In this document: positions 35,466 to 48,594 of the stretch, one piece after another | How the letters are laid out: each line of letters opens with the position of its first letter | Numbering within the stretch: position 1 is the first letter of the stretch | From: Lumnitzera littorea | Taxonomy: Eukaryota; Streptophyta; Magnoliopsida; Myrtales; Combretaceae | Direction of reading: 5' to 3' | Length of the DNA: 64,000 nt | NCBI GenBank assembly: GCA_024138015.1 | Contig: JAMXBB010000011.1 | Span: 40,956,730-41,020,729, forward strand | Translations under genes and position numbers: made by a program | The notes under the pieces: generated by a model | Seen by the model: the letters and a program-made list of their open reading frames with translations, nothing else | What the model was told of the DNA's origin: nothing | The model's database searches: none

Positions 35466-35596
35466 CAATTTCATTTGAGAATTGATGGTATTTTTGATAA
35501 ATATTACTATAATATATGAGTAGAATCAATATTTCCATAGACATTCTTCAAACACAGTCATTCTGCTACCAATGCAAGAATGTCAAGTAGAATCTT

Positions 35597-35975
35597 GGAA
35601 TGCCAAATGCAGTCACAGTGCTTGGTGTATTATCTGCTTGCAATCATGCTGGTCGGTAGATGGAAGCAAAGACTTGGTTTAAAGCAATGGAAGATTTTGG
35701 AATTACCCCTCAGGTAGAGCATTATGGTTGTATTGGTAGATTTACTTGGTAGAGCATAGTGCAGTTTGAGGAAGCTGAAAAGTTGACGACAAATATTCCA
35801 TACAAGGCCAATAAGATAAGAATGAGTTCCTTTCTATTTGCATGCAGATACATCAAGTATATGAAAAAGGCTGAGGAAGTGGCAAGGGATGTACTTAAGA
35901 TGGATCCATGGAACGATGGAAACTACATTATCTTGCAGAGTCTTTATGCGACAGAAAGTAGGTGGAGGGGGAGAC
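35597..35975 (+). pseudogene. PPR protein fragment (PLS class, E-domain region)
   Basis: Translation gives PNAVTVLGVLSACNHAG, ...FGITPQVEHYGC..., EEAEKL, and AEEVARDVLKMDPWNDGNYIIL then SLYA.ESRW. This is the end of a plant PLS-type pentatricopeptide repeat protein passing into the E motif (VTFLGVLSACSHAG ... P..EHY.C.VDLLGRAG ... L.LDP.N.GNY.LLSN.YA...RW). Such proteins edit or process organelle RNA. In frame there are stops at 35657-35659 and 35750-35752. The second lies where the expected VDLLGRA is encoded one frame over (35736-35756), so two compensating indels are present. N-terminal repeats and any DYW domain are missing. A gene scrap, not functional. Confidence 0.85.
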
Positions 35976-36015
35976 TATTGAAGCTTGTGTTCCTGTTCTC
36001 ATGGCGAAAGTGATG

Positions 36016-36200
36016 GAAGAGTAGAACTGAGCAGAAGAGAAATCCACGGACGAGGGAATAATTGCTTTATGTAAAAAAAATTATTGTAACTAACTAACAG
36101 AATAAGAAGGGTCAGCTTTTATACAGGTGCTACATGTATGTTGTTACACGTGATAAAATATAAAAATACAAAACTGAATAAATAATGAAATATTCCTACA
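36016..36200 (-). repeat. Possible copia LTR with polypurine tract
   Basis: On the minus strand TTGAAGGGGC (36201-36210) is followed by TGTAGGAATATTTC, which looks like a polypurine tract and LTR start. The segment has a TATA-like TATAAAAGCTG on the minus strand near 36115. The other end is unclear and no partner was found. Confidence 0.3.
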
Positions 36201-37733
36201 GCCCCTTCAAGTTGGCCATGGTAAGAGGTTGGTTGTGGCATTATTTTGCTTGATGGCTGTATTATAGAATTCATCGCTGGAAATGGAGTGCATCAGCAGC
36301 AACTGCAGATGCTCCAATTCAATTCTGGATCAATTATGCAGGCATATAGATGGACAAGTTTTTGTGGACTGAGGTTTCTTTTGAATCGGTTATTGGGCTG
36401 AATCATGAAACTCTAGCATGTTTCCAAAAGATGAAGATAATGTTATATCCGTGAAAAACTAAGCTTCAAAGACCTTGGCCTACAGATAATTTCCTGTATG
36501 GCCTGTCTTCTTAAGTTCGCTTTCATTGTTGGAGTTGGAGTGGTCGCTATCTTAATTTTTGTTTACTCGCCCAGGCATTTCAGTTGCTTACTATTCTTCT
36601 CACTTCTGGTTTCATTCTTTTCTTCTGGGGCCAACTTCTCTCACTTCAGTTACAACAAATATGTCAGCTCCTTAATCCAGATCCCTGCAGCTACAAGAAT
36701 CAGCTACATTCTCTACAGATGAAGGTTTTCACCCATAAACACATCGAGAAGATTCTATCTAATTGCCAAGTTTGTAGGCAGGCAGGCAGGCAGGCATCTT
36801 CCTGTTGTTCCTTTATTAATGGAGGTGGAGGAGTACGGTCGTAATACATTCAAGCACATGGACTACTCTAAAAGCTCCCAGAGAGAGTTGCACTATCAGG
36901 GTTTGCATGCACCAAGTCCCGTGCACATGCTGAAGTCGATCGAGAACTGGTTAAGTAATCCTTGCTGTTTTTGAAATGAAAGTTTATTTTAGTATTGGAA
37001 GTTGGGTAGACATCGGGAACTTGTGGAGGGTTACAGAATGGCTTCACCCACCGACATGTTCAGAGGATAATAGTTGTTTCGGGAGCACGAGCATGGTTCA
37101 GTTAGGTTCTGTACAACTTGCAGATGCTATCATATCATATCCTTGTCATGAAAACCCTATAGGGCATAACAAACAGTGCACAAACGAGAGAAATGAAGTG
37201 GAGATCCCTTAGTAATTACTATATCCAAAATCCAGATTTATGGACACAGATCAACAAAGAAAATCAAAGCTCACCAAACAACCAGGAGACCACCTTGTGA
37301 AATTGTGGTGATGGTATGTGTAAAATTCAATTGTAGTAGCCTCATGACTTTTGCTGTAAAATTACTTGGTTTAAATTTTGTAATACTCAAAAAAAAAAAA
37401 AAAAATGTAATATTACCATTGTGTTGGAATATTAAAGTGATGCAATGACACGCGACAAAGTTTATATGTTTTTGTGGATTAACTCCCGTTGTAGATTATA
37501 TTATTGGTTTTGCAGGTGCTTTTTTTTCCTAGACGCTGGTTGCTACTTGCTATGTCAAGTAACATGACTATGAGCATAACTTTGTCACAACGCACAGGAC
37601 ATTGAAGAGACCACAAAAAAATCTGTGCCTTGTAATTTGGATAGAAGTTTTCATGCATGTTAGAAAATGTAAACAATCGTATATAATTTATTTATGTATA
37701 TATATATACAAAGTACAGGCAATATTCATGTTT
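36201..37733. other. Unassigned segment with relatively higher GC
   Basis: Frames at 36498-36722 (a hydrophobic 74-residue frame) and 36976-37212 show no family match I can name. A (GCAG)n run is at 36777-36796. It could be leftover genic sequence or part of an unrecognised element. Confidence 0.3.
36777..36796. repeat. (GGCA)n microsatellite
   Basis: Five tandem GGCA units. Confidence 0.9.
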
Positions 37734-37738
37734 CATTG

Positions 37739-38225
37739 TGTTGATAGAGCCCTTTAGGTAGGGACCCCTCAAGGCTGACTAAACCTGCTAAGTCTTACTA
37801 CCCTAGGCCTACCTCCATAAGCTTTGGCCCTAGACCTGAATGGCCCAGTCCCATGAAGCATTATAACAGCCATCATCTAAGAGATAAGGACAAAACGGCC
37901 ACGTCCTAAATATTAAGGACACGTAGAGTATGATAGTTTCACTCTCCTACATTTTCGAGAGAAGATCTCTCCCCTTAACTAATCTTCAACTGCTGGCTTC
38001 ACTTTGTTATAAATACCAGTTCATTGTACAACGGTAACTTTCTCTAAAAACTCTATATTTTAAGCTTGCATATCAAGTATTCTATTCCATCAAAAGTTCA
38101 TTGTTGACTTAAGCATCAGAGTGGCTACGCTAAACAACTCCTTGGTGTCCCCTTACCGTACATTGTTTTGCAGGCCTAGTACATGCAAACCTTAATCGAC
38201 TACTAGCAAGAACTAAGAAACAACA
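37739..38225 (+). repeat. Solo LTR with perfect target duplication (487 bp)
   Basis: Starts TGTTGATAGAG, ends AAACAACA (TGTTG/CAACA inverted ends), and is flanked by CATTG at 37734-37738 and again at 38226-38230. A TATA-type TTATAAATACC lies at ~38008-38018. The phrase GACTTAAGCATCAGAGTGG near the 3' end is typical of plant gypsy/Tat-type LTRs, from memory. No internal sequence, so it is a solo LTR left by LTR-LTR recombination. The unmutated duplication suggests it is younger than the other insertions here. Confidence 0.85.
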
Positions 38226-38230
38226 CATTG

Positions 38231-41109
38231 TCTAATATTTTGTTGGTGACAGGATATTGAACCTTAAGATTCATCAAGTGACATATTTAACTCGACAAAC
38301 GTATTACTGAAACTACAAAAAAGAATAAGTTGCTAAAGTTATATTTCACCTTATCATAAAGAACATGCTAACATTCAACTAGGTCACACCCACAACATAG
38401 TGAATATGGCAAATTCCTTTCTTATAAGTCCAATAGTCCACATATCAACTAAACAACCTAAATACTTGCGAGAAAAAAAAAAGGAGTTGAAAAAGAGGTA
38501 AAATAAACATTGTGAAGATTAACATGTTACATTGGGGAAAGTTTGCTCACTGTCAGAATCAATTTCATGTATGCAAGAAAGAAAGTGAAGCTACTACAAG
38601 TAGCCAATCTACTCTACCAGCACAATAGTAAAAGACTTTTGCAAGAAAAAAAGAACTATATATCCCAAAAGTCTTCTTTTTCCACCCTTTTCATAAAGAA
38701 TTTTCATGAGCTATAACACTTTTCAATTTTTATACATGGCTAACATTCCCAAATATCATTTAGAGACGAATAACTTTGTCCTTTTGAGTTTTATTCTTAT
38801 TTTTTTATTAATCACTATTCAACCCCTTAACCCTTGGCCTTCTCATGTGTTTAGGCCAACACCTTAGCCCAAGTTTGATAACATTGCCTAAATCTATCTA
38901 AATCAATCTATAATTTAATAATTGCACAGCACCCTTTGTGAGTTAACAATAATACATAACTATTGCACATACATATACTAAAATAGTGCATGAGCCTATA
39001 TATTACTAATGCAACAAGTAGATTTATTAAGATATACATTTATGTACCCAACAACCAAGGTTTAGAACAATTCATCCACTTCTCAAGCATGATAGAACCA
39101 TATTTTACCACTTGCAAAAATAACCCAACAAGATCTGTAAACCCACCTTTGACAATAATGGATGAGTCTATTACCTATTGCCATAACACTAATTGTCTCA
39201 TCTTGAGTTCACCACCATATTAAGATTTAAGACATTAAGAGTACGGTATATCTTTAATTTTCTAATCAATGTCCTATTTCCATCAATTAACCCCATCATT
39301 CCTACTTATTGATCGTATAAGCCATAGTTTCCCCATATCAACAACTTACTCAGTCACTACAGTGATATTAGTGCTTAATCTAACTACATCCTTTAAGGAA
39401 TCTAAGACAGCCATTCCTTCATTAATAGTTGCCATCTATAGGTCCAAAAGACCACATACAAATAGTACACATCAAATTTCACTATCCTAATGTGTGCATG
39501 CATAAACATAATAGCATTTACATACCTAAATTGTCTAAAACCTTAATAGCACCATATAACATTATCAATTGCCTAATCTAATAGATTCAATAGAGTAATG
39601 CTTAAATATACTCAAGATCATAATTTCTTAAGTTTATACTTATTTCCTTTATATATTTAAGCAATTATAAGCACATTAGGTTCATAAGGAATCAATAAAG
39701 GGTCATCTAGTTGTCTTAAGAACCTAGGCAATTGTCCTGAGTAGTTGAAGAAGGAGGGTGTAGCAACGGTTAACTTCATGGCATAGGCCAATCAAGTAGG
39801 CAAGGAAAACAGTTGATTGTCTTTCGAAGGAGGTCTTCAAACTCCTTAGTTTTAGGGATTAGTCAATCTTAGAGTCCTATAAGGTTAACTTCACTTTATT
39901 TAACATGAATTCTTAATCCTACAATACTTTATTTTCCAATTTCACCTAAGGTTTTTGTTAATTTGTTCTAATTATAATCCTAAAAAATTTAATCTCCAAT
40001 AACATAATTCTCAAACTCATGAATGATAGGACTCATGATTATAACATATCGTTACATATCTTTGATTTAAGTATATATATTCTTGATTATTGTATTCTTT
40101 CCTAGGTTCGACAAAAAATTCATTGTAAGGTTTTATCTACCTCCTTTTTTGATTAAAATTCCCAAAGTTTAGTTTTTATGCAAAAGAAAGGAGTCATTAA
40201 CCTTAATTAAAGAATGTTTTACATCACAATGAATCTTACATGGAATATCTAAATCATCACTTCACCAAACAACTCATTTCATGAAATGCAATTACAATTA
40301 GATTTGTATAATGGAATTCATTGGTCCCACATCATGTAATTAGAAGGGATGTAAATTGATTACTTACTTTTGAACCTTTTTGAATTGAACAAATACCCTT
40401 TGATCACTTAAATTTAAAAATGGCACAAAATAGTAATTATAACAACAATATATAAAATGCAAAAACTAAATAGAGAAGGGAAGCTTAGTTATTAATACTA
40501 GTCATGTTTTGTATGTCAATTCATTCTTCCAGTTCTATTATTGGGGATCTAGTATTCCACACCAATATTGTTCCACTATATCCAATAAAATAATTGAGAT
40601 AGTACAAAAGTTTTGCGAATACCTTGACTTTAATCATTCTTTGTTCTACCTATCTAGCTTAATATAAGCTACCTATAGAACTATAAAAAAATTCTAATCC
40701 TCTCAAGATATAATATGCCTTTCCTCTCAAAAGAAAGCTATGAAAATGAGGAAAAATATAGTAAAGATCTTCTATAAGTTAAGCTTAGATAATATGTAAC
40801 AATAGAAAAATATAACAAAGATTGTCTCTCTCACAAGCCCTAAATCACAACACTTCAAATCAACACTTTTCTCTCCAAATGTTGACCACTAGGGTAAAAG
40901 GGCAACAATCTAAGCATTGTGGGGCCGCAAAACAGTAACCAACAATGATCTCAACCATCATCTCTTCCGTACCCTCTAGCATGCATAAAGGTATAAATAG
41001 TTTCAACATTTAAAAGTTTACCTAAGTTGCCATTGTAATCGAGATGTTCTTGAAGATTTTGATATTCTTGCTATGTAAAGGTTGTGACTAATAGAGTTTT
41101 ATAGCCTAT
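38231..41109. other. AT-rich intergenic DNA, nothing recognised
   Basis: Low GC, short random frames only. No RNA gene or element ends identified. Confidence 0.45.
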
Positions 41110-41960
41110 AGATTATTTAAACATTGTAAATGAGGAAGCAATTAAGTATTTTATTGTAACTTAATTGATACTATTGGTCAAAATGGTAACATGTGTATAG
41201 GGATTGCATTAGCTGACCAAATACATCCATAGGTTCATGCTTATGTATATGGTGGAAAGATTAGAATTACCCTTGAAGACTTTTGTATTATTTTCGAGGT
41301 AGATATTGGTGGTTTGAGTTCATACATGATTTTACTCCTTACATGATTTTACTCCTATTACTTTCTACAAAAAACTTTTTAGAGTTTGCAACATTAAATA
41401 TATAAATTGGGACAACAAAAATGCTTTGTTAAAGCTTTTGAACTAATGCTAAAATATTGGTTTCCACACTTACTCATCTTTCATAACCATGCCCCTCAAA
41501 ATGGTGGACATAAGAATGTCACAAAAGGTGACTTATAGATGTTGGGAAATTCGTTTTATAATAAGAAAATTGATTACTTTGATCTAGCATTTTACTAATT
41601 TAAAAAGGTTATAGATAAGTCCATAAGCCTTTCTAAGGTTAGAATGATTAACCACCCTTCTACTTCAATAAATAGGTTTAATTTGAGACACCTTCAATCT
41701 CTCTTAAGGTTGAGCCTTTCCCAATGCATCATATAAGGAAATACAAATGGAAACAAGTTAGAAGAGGGAATGGGGATTGAAAAGTTCCTCTTTATCCTTG
41801 TCTTGGAGAAGGCAATTATGACTTAGATGATAGTAAGCATGATACTAAGTCAATTGGAGAATCAATGGACACATTTAGGAGGCAAATGTAGAAGGTGTTA
41901 GACAAGTTAAGTTTCTTAGTCCTCTGGATACCCTACCATCCCACCCTTTGATCCTAGCCT
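41110..41960 (+). pseudogene. Degenerate 'putative plant transposon protein' region
   Basis: Pieces such as HAYVYGGKIRITLEDFCIIF (about 41235-41300) and HAPQNGGHKNVTKGDL (about 41485-41530) followed by NKKIDYFDLAFY resemble the plant-specific gag-like 'putative plant transposon protein' domain (V.GK.I.FT...I...; ...P.GGH...VT..D...). The frame is broken by many stops. Weak resemblance only, judged by eye. Confidence 0.35.
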
Positions 41961-43416
41961 CTATGTCACCTAAGAGTAGTTTTGCCTCTTAGATTTGTGT
42001 CATGAGGCATTCAAAGCAATGTCTTAAGCTATTCACCATGCCCACTACTCTCATTTCATATTCCCTATTCTTCTCCTCATTCTTTTAGCTTTAGCTCCAA
42101 GTGATGACTCCTCTAATGATCCATTAGCAACTTACTCTTGTCCACTTGTTTTTGATAACTTTTTTAACATGTTTTGATGCACTTAGCCCAGCCTTCTTAA
42201 CCTTTCTATGTTACACTAATAGATTGCCCCCTTGTTAGATCTTTTTAGTTATGTTTCTCCTTGATGCACTTGACACTTTTATTGTGTGTTTTGCTACTTG
42301 CTTATTTATCAACTCTTTGATCTTTTGTATTGTAAATATGTTCGAATTGGCTGTATTTGTGTTTTGTCAAAGTTTGGTGGTATTGTAGTCAAGATTGGTG
42401 AATGGTAGCTTCTTGTACAATTTGTGTTGTCATAAGGGGGTGATGTTGGCTTGTTGGCTACTTTTCTTCCTTCTTCTTCTTCTTCTTTTTTTTCTCCTTT
42501 TTTTTTTTTTTTTCGTCTTGCCTTCTTGTAAGGGGCATATGGTTCAACTTAATTGAATCGAAACTCTACTAATCTTTTGACTCCCATTCTTCTTTCCCTT
42601 GACTACCTAGCACTTGTAATTTTGATGAGGCCAAAGGGAAGAAAGGCTAAGTCCTTTAAAGCCTTGATCTTGCAAATCAATGTTTTTTAAAAACTTAAAC
42701 TTAGTTTTCCTCCTAGAAAACCTATTTTCTTGATAATTTTTATTAAGATTAAAAGATGGTAATCCTATAAATTGAAATCACCAAGAACAATGCATATGCA
42801 AAATTAGGGTAGAAAAATAAAATAGATTATGCGAAAGTGTATTTAAATGCATATTGGAAGACTTTGTTGATGATTCGACCATTGATCTGCCAAGTTAATC
42901 ACGTAGCCCTTTAGAAATTTGTCTATAGTCCTTTCTAATAATGGGGAGTTGAAGAGAATACAATGATGCATATAATTGAGGGACCACAACCTTATATATA
43001 CATACATGCATACATATATATATGTATGCATGTATATATATGTATGTATGTCCAAAAGTTAACCACTCATTCACCTTTTATTATTATTTCCAATTTTAGC
43101 CCATACTAAAACTGCAAATAGGATCTCCAGTCTCTCCACATATAAACATACACTCTATCTGATACATTAAAGTTCATATTATGTTAGATCATTTTACTGA
43201 GACTTTTGATAACATGATAGCTGTATTATGTAATTATTTTATTAACATACATAAGCCCAAAAAAAAAAAAAAATTGCTTTCCTTTTAGTTAAGTATCAGG
43301 TTTTTAAACTTAAAATTTGAAGGTTACTTTAGAAAACAGATATTTAACTGAAGGAGAGGGCTTCATTAAGAGGAGCATTTATTGAGAAATTTTATCTACA
43401 TTAAAAAGCAAGAGAT
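41961..43416. other. Probable transposon-derived tail, low complexity
   Basis: Contains (CTT)n and a T run at 42465-42515, and a purine block AAGGGGGTGATG at ~42436 that could be a polypurine tract before TGTTGGC. No confirmed LTR. Confidence 0.3.
42990..43051. repeat. (TATG/CATA)n microsatellite with inverted halves
   Basis: ACATACATGCATACATATAT followed by TATGTATGCATGTATATATA forms an imperfect palindrome around 43013-43025. Confidence 0.85.
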
Positions 43417-44200
43417 TGTTGAACTTAAAGGTCCTTGATTATTTTGACAAGACAAAATTAAGTTTACATGAACAAATGATTTCATAAAATTGAACTTTTG
43501 GATAATATATCTCATTGAACTTAATTGGTGCTATCTTTTTAGCAATATGTGTTATTTTCATACGCCCTTAATTGGTTTAAAGTAGTAGAGTAACATGAAC
43601 TTGATCAAAAAGGCAAGTGTATTGTTCTATTACTAGCTAGCTAGCTAGATGGTTAGTAGTTACACCACTCGATTGGTAACAAGGAGCCATTAGCCTTTGT
43701 TGGTGAAGCCATTAGCTAAATAGTATGTGGAGAATCATCTATCCTGCTAGTTAGTCAATTTTGAAAAACCGTTTGGTTGATTCTTCATGAATCATCTGAC
43801 TGGTTCAAACAGTAAGTAGCCATTATAGAGCATTTAATGTAGGCTTAAAGGGGAATAAGAACTAAGTTTTCTAACAGTCTCTAAATACGAAAGGAAGGGC
43901 AAAAAGAAGATAAATTTCCAATGCTCCATTTTGTAATTAATTTCCCTAATTCTTGATCATTACACATATTGTCTTTTGTACTCAAATTTGCAGTGATTTT
44001 CCTTAAACTTTAGCACCCCTATTCATCATTTGTTTGTCTTAAGGAGATGATAGTGCACTATACTTGTAACTTGAGAGTGTGTAAGCTTGTGTAGGCTCTT
44101 AAACTCCTTTTTTATTGTGATTACAAGTGATGTATGAAGTCCTTGTTTGGAAGTGGTGTTTGTGACCATGAAGAGTAAGGAATGGTGTAAACTCTATAAT
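43417..44200 (+). repeat. Possible SIRE-type copia LTR fragment
   Basis: Begins TGTTGAACTTAAAGGTCC, then words such as TTGACAAGACAAAATTAAG and a 3' part with CTTGTGTAGGCTCTTAAACTCC that recall SIRE/Maximus LTRs. No right end, duplication or coding region seen. Confidence 0.25.
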
Positions 44201-45235
44201 ATATCTAGGCTCGATTTTCTCCATCCCTAACTCTTAATTTAAACTCGATCACCTCCTTCTTAGGCTCTTAGTATATCTTTCATCATTCATACGTACTACA
44301 TAAAAATAATCATGACTAGCTCCTATGGACACCTAGGATCAATTTGTCCCAATGGATTATCCTATAAATCTGAAGATGCATGCATACAATACTAAATAAT
44401 TGCTTATATTTTGCATCTTTGGGAATCCTAACCACTATTGCTGGGTGGATATTGTTATAATATACCACATTGTCTTCGGCCATAATATTTCCTTGAGTTT
44501 AACAAGTTGCTTTAATTTAGACATTTTCTCTACCCAGAAAAAAAAAAAAAAAAAGAGAGAAAAACTTAGACATTTTCACCAACTGATATTTAGTTTAATA
44601 ATGTAAAGTATCTTTAATAATCATAAGTATGTCCAATAATCGCACCTAAAAAAAAAAAAGCTATCAAAACTCTTAGTAACATTATTAGTTGCTTCTTAGG
44701 AACACAAGTAGGTACACTATTAATTAACTTCAACCAATACCCTAAATTTAGATTAGGGCAACTTATCAACTGTCATAAGAAATGGGGAAAATAAATTACT
44801 AGAATTGGAAAAAAAAAATTCATCAAAACTTGTTAATATAGAATATTCGAATACAATGAAGCATGCAATGTAGCGTACAATAACTTTAATGAATACCACA
44901 TAGAGATTTTGTGAAAAAATAAAAGAATAACTCATACAAATTAAAAAAAAAATCACTAGAATTGGAAAAGATTTTGACAAAACACCTTAGTATACAATGT
45001 AGCAAATAATAACTTCAATCGGTACTATATGTAGGTTTATTTAAAAAATAACTTACATGAAATTAGAAAGAAATTACTACAATTGAAATAAGTTCCTAGA
45101 AAACACGTCAATATATAATTTAGCATACAATATAGTCTACAATAGATTCGATCAATACCATATGTAGGTTTTCTTATACAAAAATAATTTGTAAGAAATA
45201 AGAAATCACTATAATAAAAAAAAAAGAGTAAATTA
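44201..45235. other. A-rich intergenic DNA, nothing recognised
   Basis: Several A runs. At 44700-45190 related ~200-bp segments (AACTTCAAYCRRTACYATATGTAGG-like words) recur two to three times, but no element could be defined. Confidence 0.35.
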
Positions 45236-45320
45236 CGTGTACCACCCCTATAAACATTTTAAAATGCTCGAACACTCCTAACTTTCAAAGTTAGGTGCTT
45301 TCTCCCTATAACAAGCATGG
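45236..45320 (+). repeat. Left terminal inverted repeat
   Basis: 85 bp, pairs with 49174-49267. Solo LTR B starts four bases after it, so insertion hit the inner edge of the TIR. Confidence 0.75.
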
Positions 45321-45324
45321 TTAC

Positions 45325-48300
45325 TATCACGAACTGAGGACAATGTAGTCGTAGCAGATGCCGTATATCATATAAAGAACCCTTGATTAGTTACCGTTCC
45401 AATCAAGAACTCTTCATACAATATACAAGGCTTTATAACATACCAACTTCCCAAAAACACACAGATTCAAAGGATATCATCACATAACATATTTATATGA
45501 CATTTAAACTACAAAGTTACAGTAAGTAGTAATTTAGTATATCCAGGTCTATATTACTAACAAAACAAAAGTACATAAGTAAAAGTTTGCATAATCAGTT
45601 CTCTTATCACACTGAATGGCTTACTCTTGCCCAGGTCCCCAAGCTAACCTTTAACATCTCCCAACTAGCCTCAACGAATTAGCCATCCTGCAACAAAAGT
45701 CTAACGGGGTATAAGCCTAAGCTTGGTGAGCAAAACCTTCAGCTATACCACAAGTAAGTTATAAATACATTATATTCACGCATATGAATAAATGATCAAA
45801 TAAAATGCCAAACATTACGAATAGTTAACTAATCAATATACGCAACTCAGATTTAACACCCTCTAAAGTTAGGATTGGAGTATACACAGCATTAGTCAAA
45901 TTCAGGCATTATACTAGAACTTACTTTATTACAGAACTCTACGTTCCATACTTAAATCAAACAAGTCCTTTATTTTCATAAAACTAAGTTCTAGTATAAT
46001 CGTAAGTAGGCCCCCACAGTCTACACTCACCTCTAAACGGAGGCCTTTAGACTCAACCCTTAGCTAGGCGGTTGGTGCCTCCAATTCTTAGTATTCTTGC
46101 GAGCCAAGGTAAGGTCATTTTGTATGAGTGCACCATACAGAATCAATAAATTTATAATAACAATCCTAAATGGCCTCTTTCTACCTCTATGTGATGTGAC
46201 GGTCAAAATTATGTCTATGCAATGCATGTTGATGTATGTACCAGTTTCTTCTTATGAGTTGAGTATAGTTAAGTCCAATTATGATGTAACCATCCAATAG
46301 TACACACAATCATTATTTATACTACCATGCAACAAACAAATTATTATTTATACTTAAGGTAAATTCACAATTCAACACATAATAACATACACAAGCATTT
46401 CCTGACCTCACACAACAATCAATTAACAATATCATTTAAATCCACTATCTGCAATCACATACAAGTATGGAATCATAAGGTAAATACTCACTCGGCCATA
46501 ACGATTCACTCTAGTCGTAGAAATCGATCAGAAGATCCTCGCTCGCGTCGGGATCACCGAATCATTATGATATAATAACGATAGTAAGCAATTGAATTAA
46601 CTAATGATTCTAGATATCTATTTACCTAATTCTATTTAAATTACTATCAATTTTTATCCGATTAGACTTTATCACTAATCGTATGTAACTTTTTCATTTT
46701 ATTTCCAATATTTACAAACCTATAGTCATTTTTCATTTTTTTCGAATGTACGTTCACAAGATGATATTCGTTTTGGACGTTAAACCCGTGTTTTACGATA
46801 TAGACTAAATTTATTGAAATGTTACCTATTGAAGCTTAAATATTCTTATTGGCTAGTTTTATGTTCTATTTTAGTAGTTAAAGATTTCATTGGCCATTAA
46901 TTATTACACTTATATAATCTTATGGTTTATTATTTTAGAGGCTTATATCATTGCTTATGTCAGATATGTCATCATTTACTTATATCATGGCTTATGTTAT
47001 CATTTGATTAGCTCATTACTTACATCATCCATTACATATGTATACTTATCCTTATGTATTCATTTACTTTATACATATGTTATATATATACTTATACTTC
47101 TAATATACTAGTATGTATACTTGTATACTTATATGTGTACTAATACATAGACCTGTATATACATATGTTTACATACGTATTTTTATATGTATTTTCGTAT
47201 GCCTAATGTTCCCTCTTAAGAAAACTTCACAAATTTCATATTTTTACACTTCAAGAGCTTATTTAGCAAACTATATGTATGTATAATTAGTATATACCTC
47301 TTTTTAGGTTATATACATAAATGATACTTATGTATAAGGGTCATCATACATGATTTATCAAGTGTATTTCTATGTTCACATGCTTAAGTATATATATACA
47401 TGTGTTCTTCTTCCATTTATTAAGAATTCCTACACTTCTAAGCATAAAAAAATGAAACGTTCTTCCTTCAACAACATAAATGTACATCTCACATAAGCTT
47501 CCTACACTAACCTAACATATTCATCTAACTATTAGATAAGATAAAAAATTACATAACAACATACCTTTTGCTTCTCATAATATGTAAGAGAGGTATTAAT
47601 TTATTTGGTATATAAAAAGTTGTTGAAATATGGAAGTAGATTTAAAAAGTTTGAGAGAAAGGGGGACAAGAGAGTAACGGTTTGAAATAGGGAGAAGAAA
47701 AGGGATTTTATGTTGTGCATTTTGTGTTTTATATTGAAGACAAGTGGCGTTTAGGAGGGGGACAAGGGTAGACGGCAACAAGAACGGAAAAGGGGAAAAA
47801 ATTCAAAAGAAGAGAAGAGAACTCAATAGAAAGTAAGAGAAGATTCTAGTTTGATAATGACCTTTGTTGACTTTTCAACATGTTGACTTAGGCAACCTTT
47901 GACTTGGTCAACCTTTGACTTAGTCAACTCTTTGAAACTAAGTGAAATTTGTGTGTACATAATGGGGTAATTAAGGAAAATTAGGAGAAAAATTAAGGAA
48001 ATGAAAAGAAATAAGGAGTTTATTGAAATGATTAGTAAGAATAGGTAATGAGATCTTCCTCTAAGTGTTTATATCCTATATAAATCATTTGGTAAACTAC
48101 TTAATGTAATTATCATGAAAAGTATCATTTAGGATATTAATACTTACTACATGTAATATAAGCATAAACTAAACTCTTAACTCTATATAATACTAACCTA
48201 GTTATATACTTAGAAGATGAATGTGATCTATGATGTAATATCTTAGTTTCTAAAGGATTACTTTAGTATTATATGTATTTATAAATGAATGAAAGTTATC

Positions 48301-48594
48301 TTTAATCTTTTATTAATGATTTAGTATAATACTAAGGTTATATTATCAATTAGAGTTTTAGGGTAAATTATGGTAAATTAGTGCTTTTATATTCTTAAAG
48401 TTATAGTTTTAGGGTTTTTATCACTTTTGGATGAAATCTTTAGTATTTACATACGTTTAGAGTAGAAAAATTTTATACGCAATTGATTAGTTATTTTAGG
48501 GATTTCACCTTCACTAACCTTGTTAACTCTTAGGAATAACTAACACACTTGAGTCTACTTCAGATATTAGGTTGAAAAAATTTAAGAGGTTACA
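45325..48594 (+). repeat. Solo LTR B of the long-LTR family (3270 bp)
   Basis: Starts TATCACGAACTGAGGAC (first dinucleotide decayed from TG) and ends GAGGTTACA. Duplication GTTAC (45320-45324) and ATTAC (48595-48599), one G-to-A change. Colinear with LTR C reversed: the C end GAACTGAGGACGGCC, the AGGCGGTTGGTGCCTCC block at ~46070, the TTGAC cluster at 47867-47930 and the AGGGTTT tail. No coding region. Confidence 0.85.
47867..47930 (+). promoter_or_regulatory. W-box (TTGAC) cluster in solo LTR B
   Basis: Four TTGAC cores on the + strand (47867, 47883, 47899, 47915, spaced 16 bases apart) and two as GTCAA within 65 bases. TTGACC/T is the core bound by plant WRKY factors. The cluster has a counterpart in solo LTR C but not, as far as I can see, in LTR A. 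Function is inference. Confidence 0.45.

Noticed and set aside
46890..47111. 73-residue hydrophobic frame
   Set aside because: Lies within solo LTR B in TAT/ATC-rich sequence and is not conserved in copies A or C.
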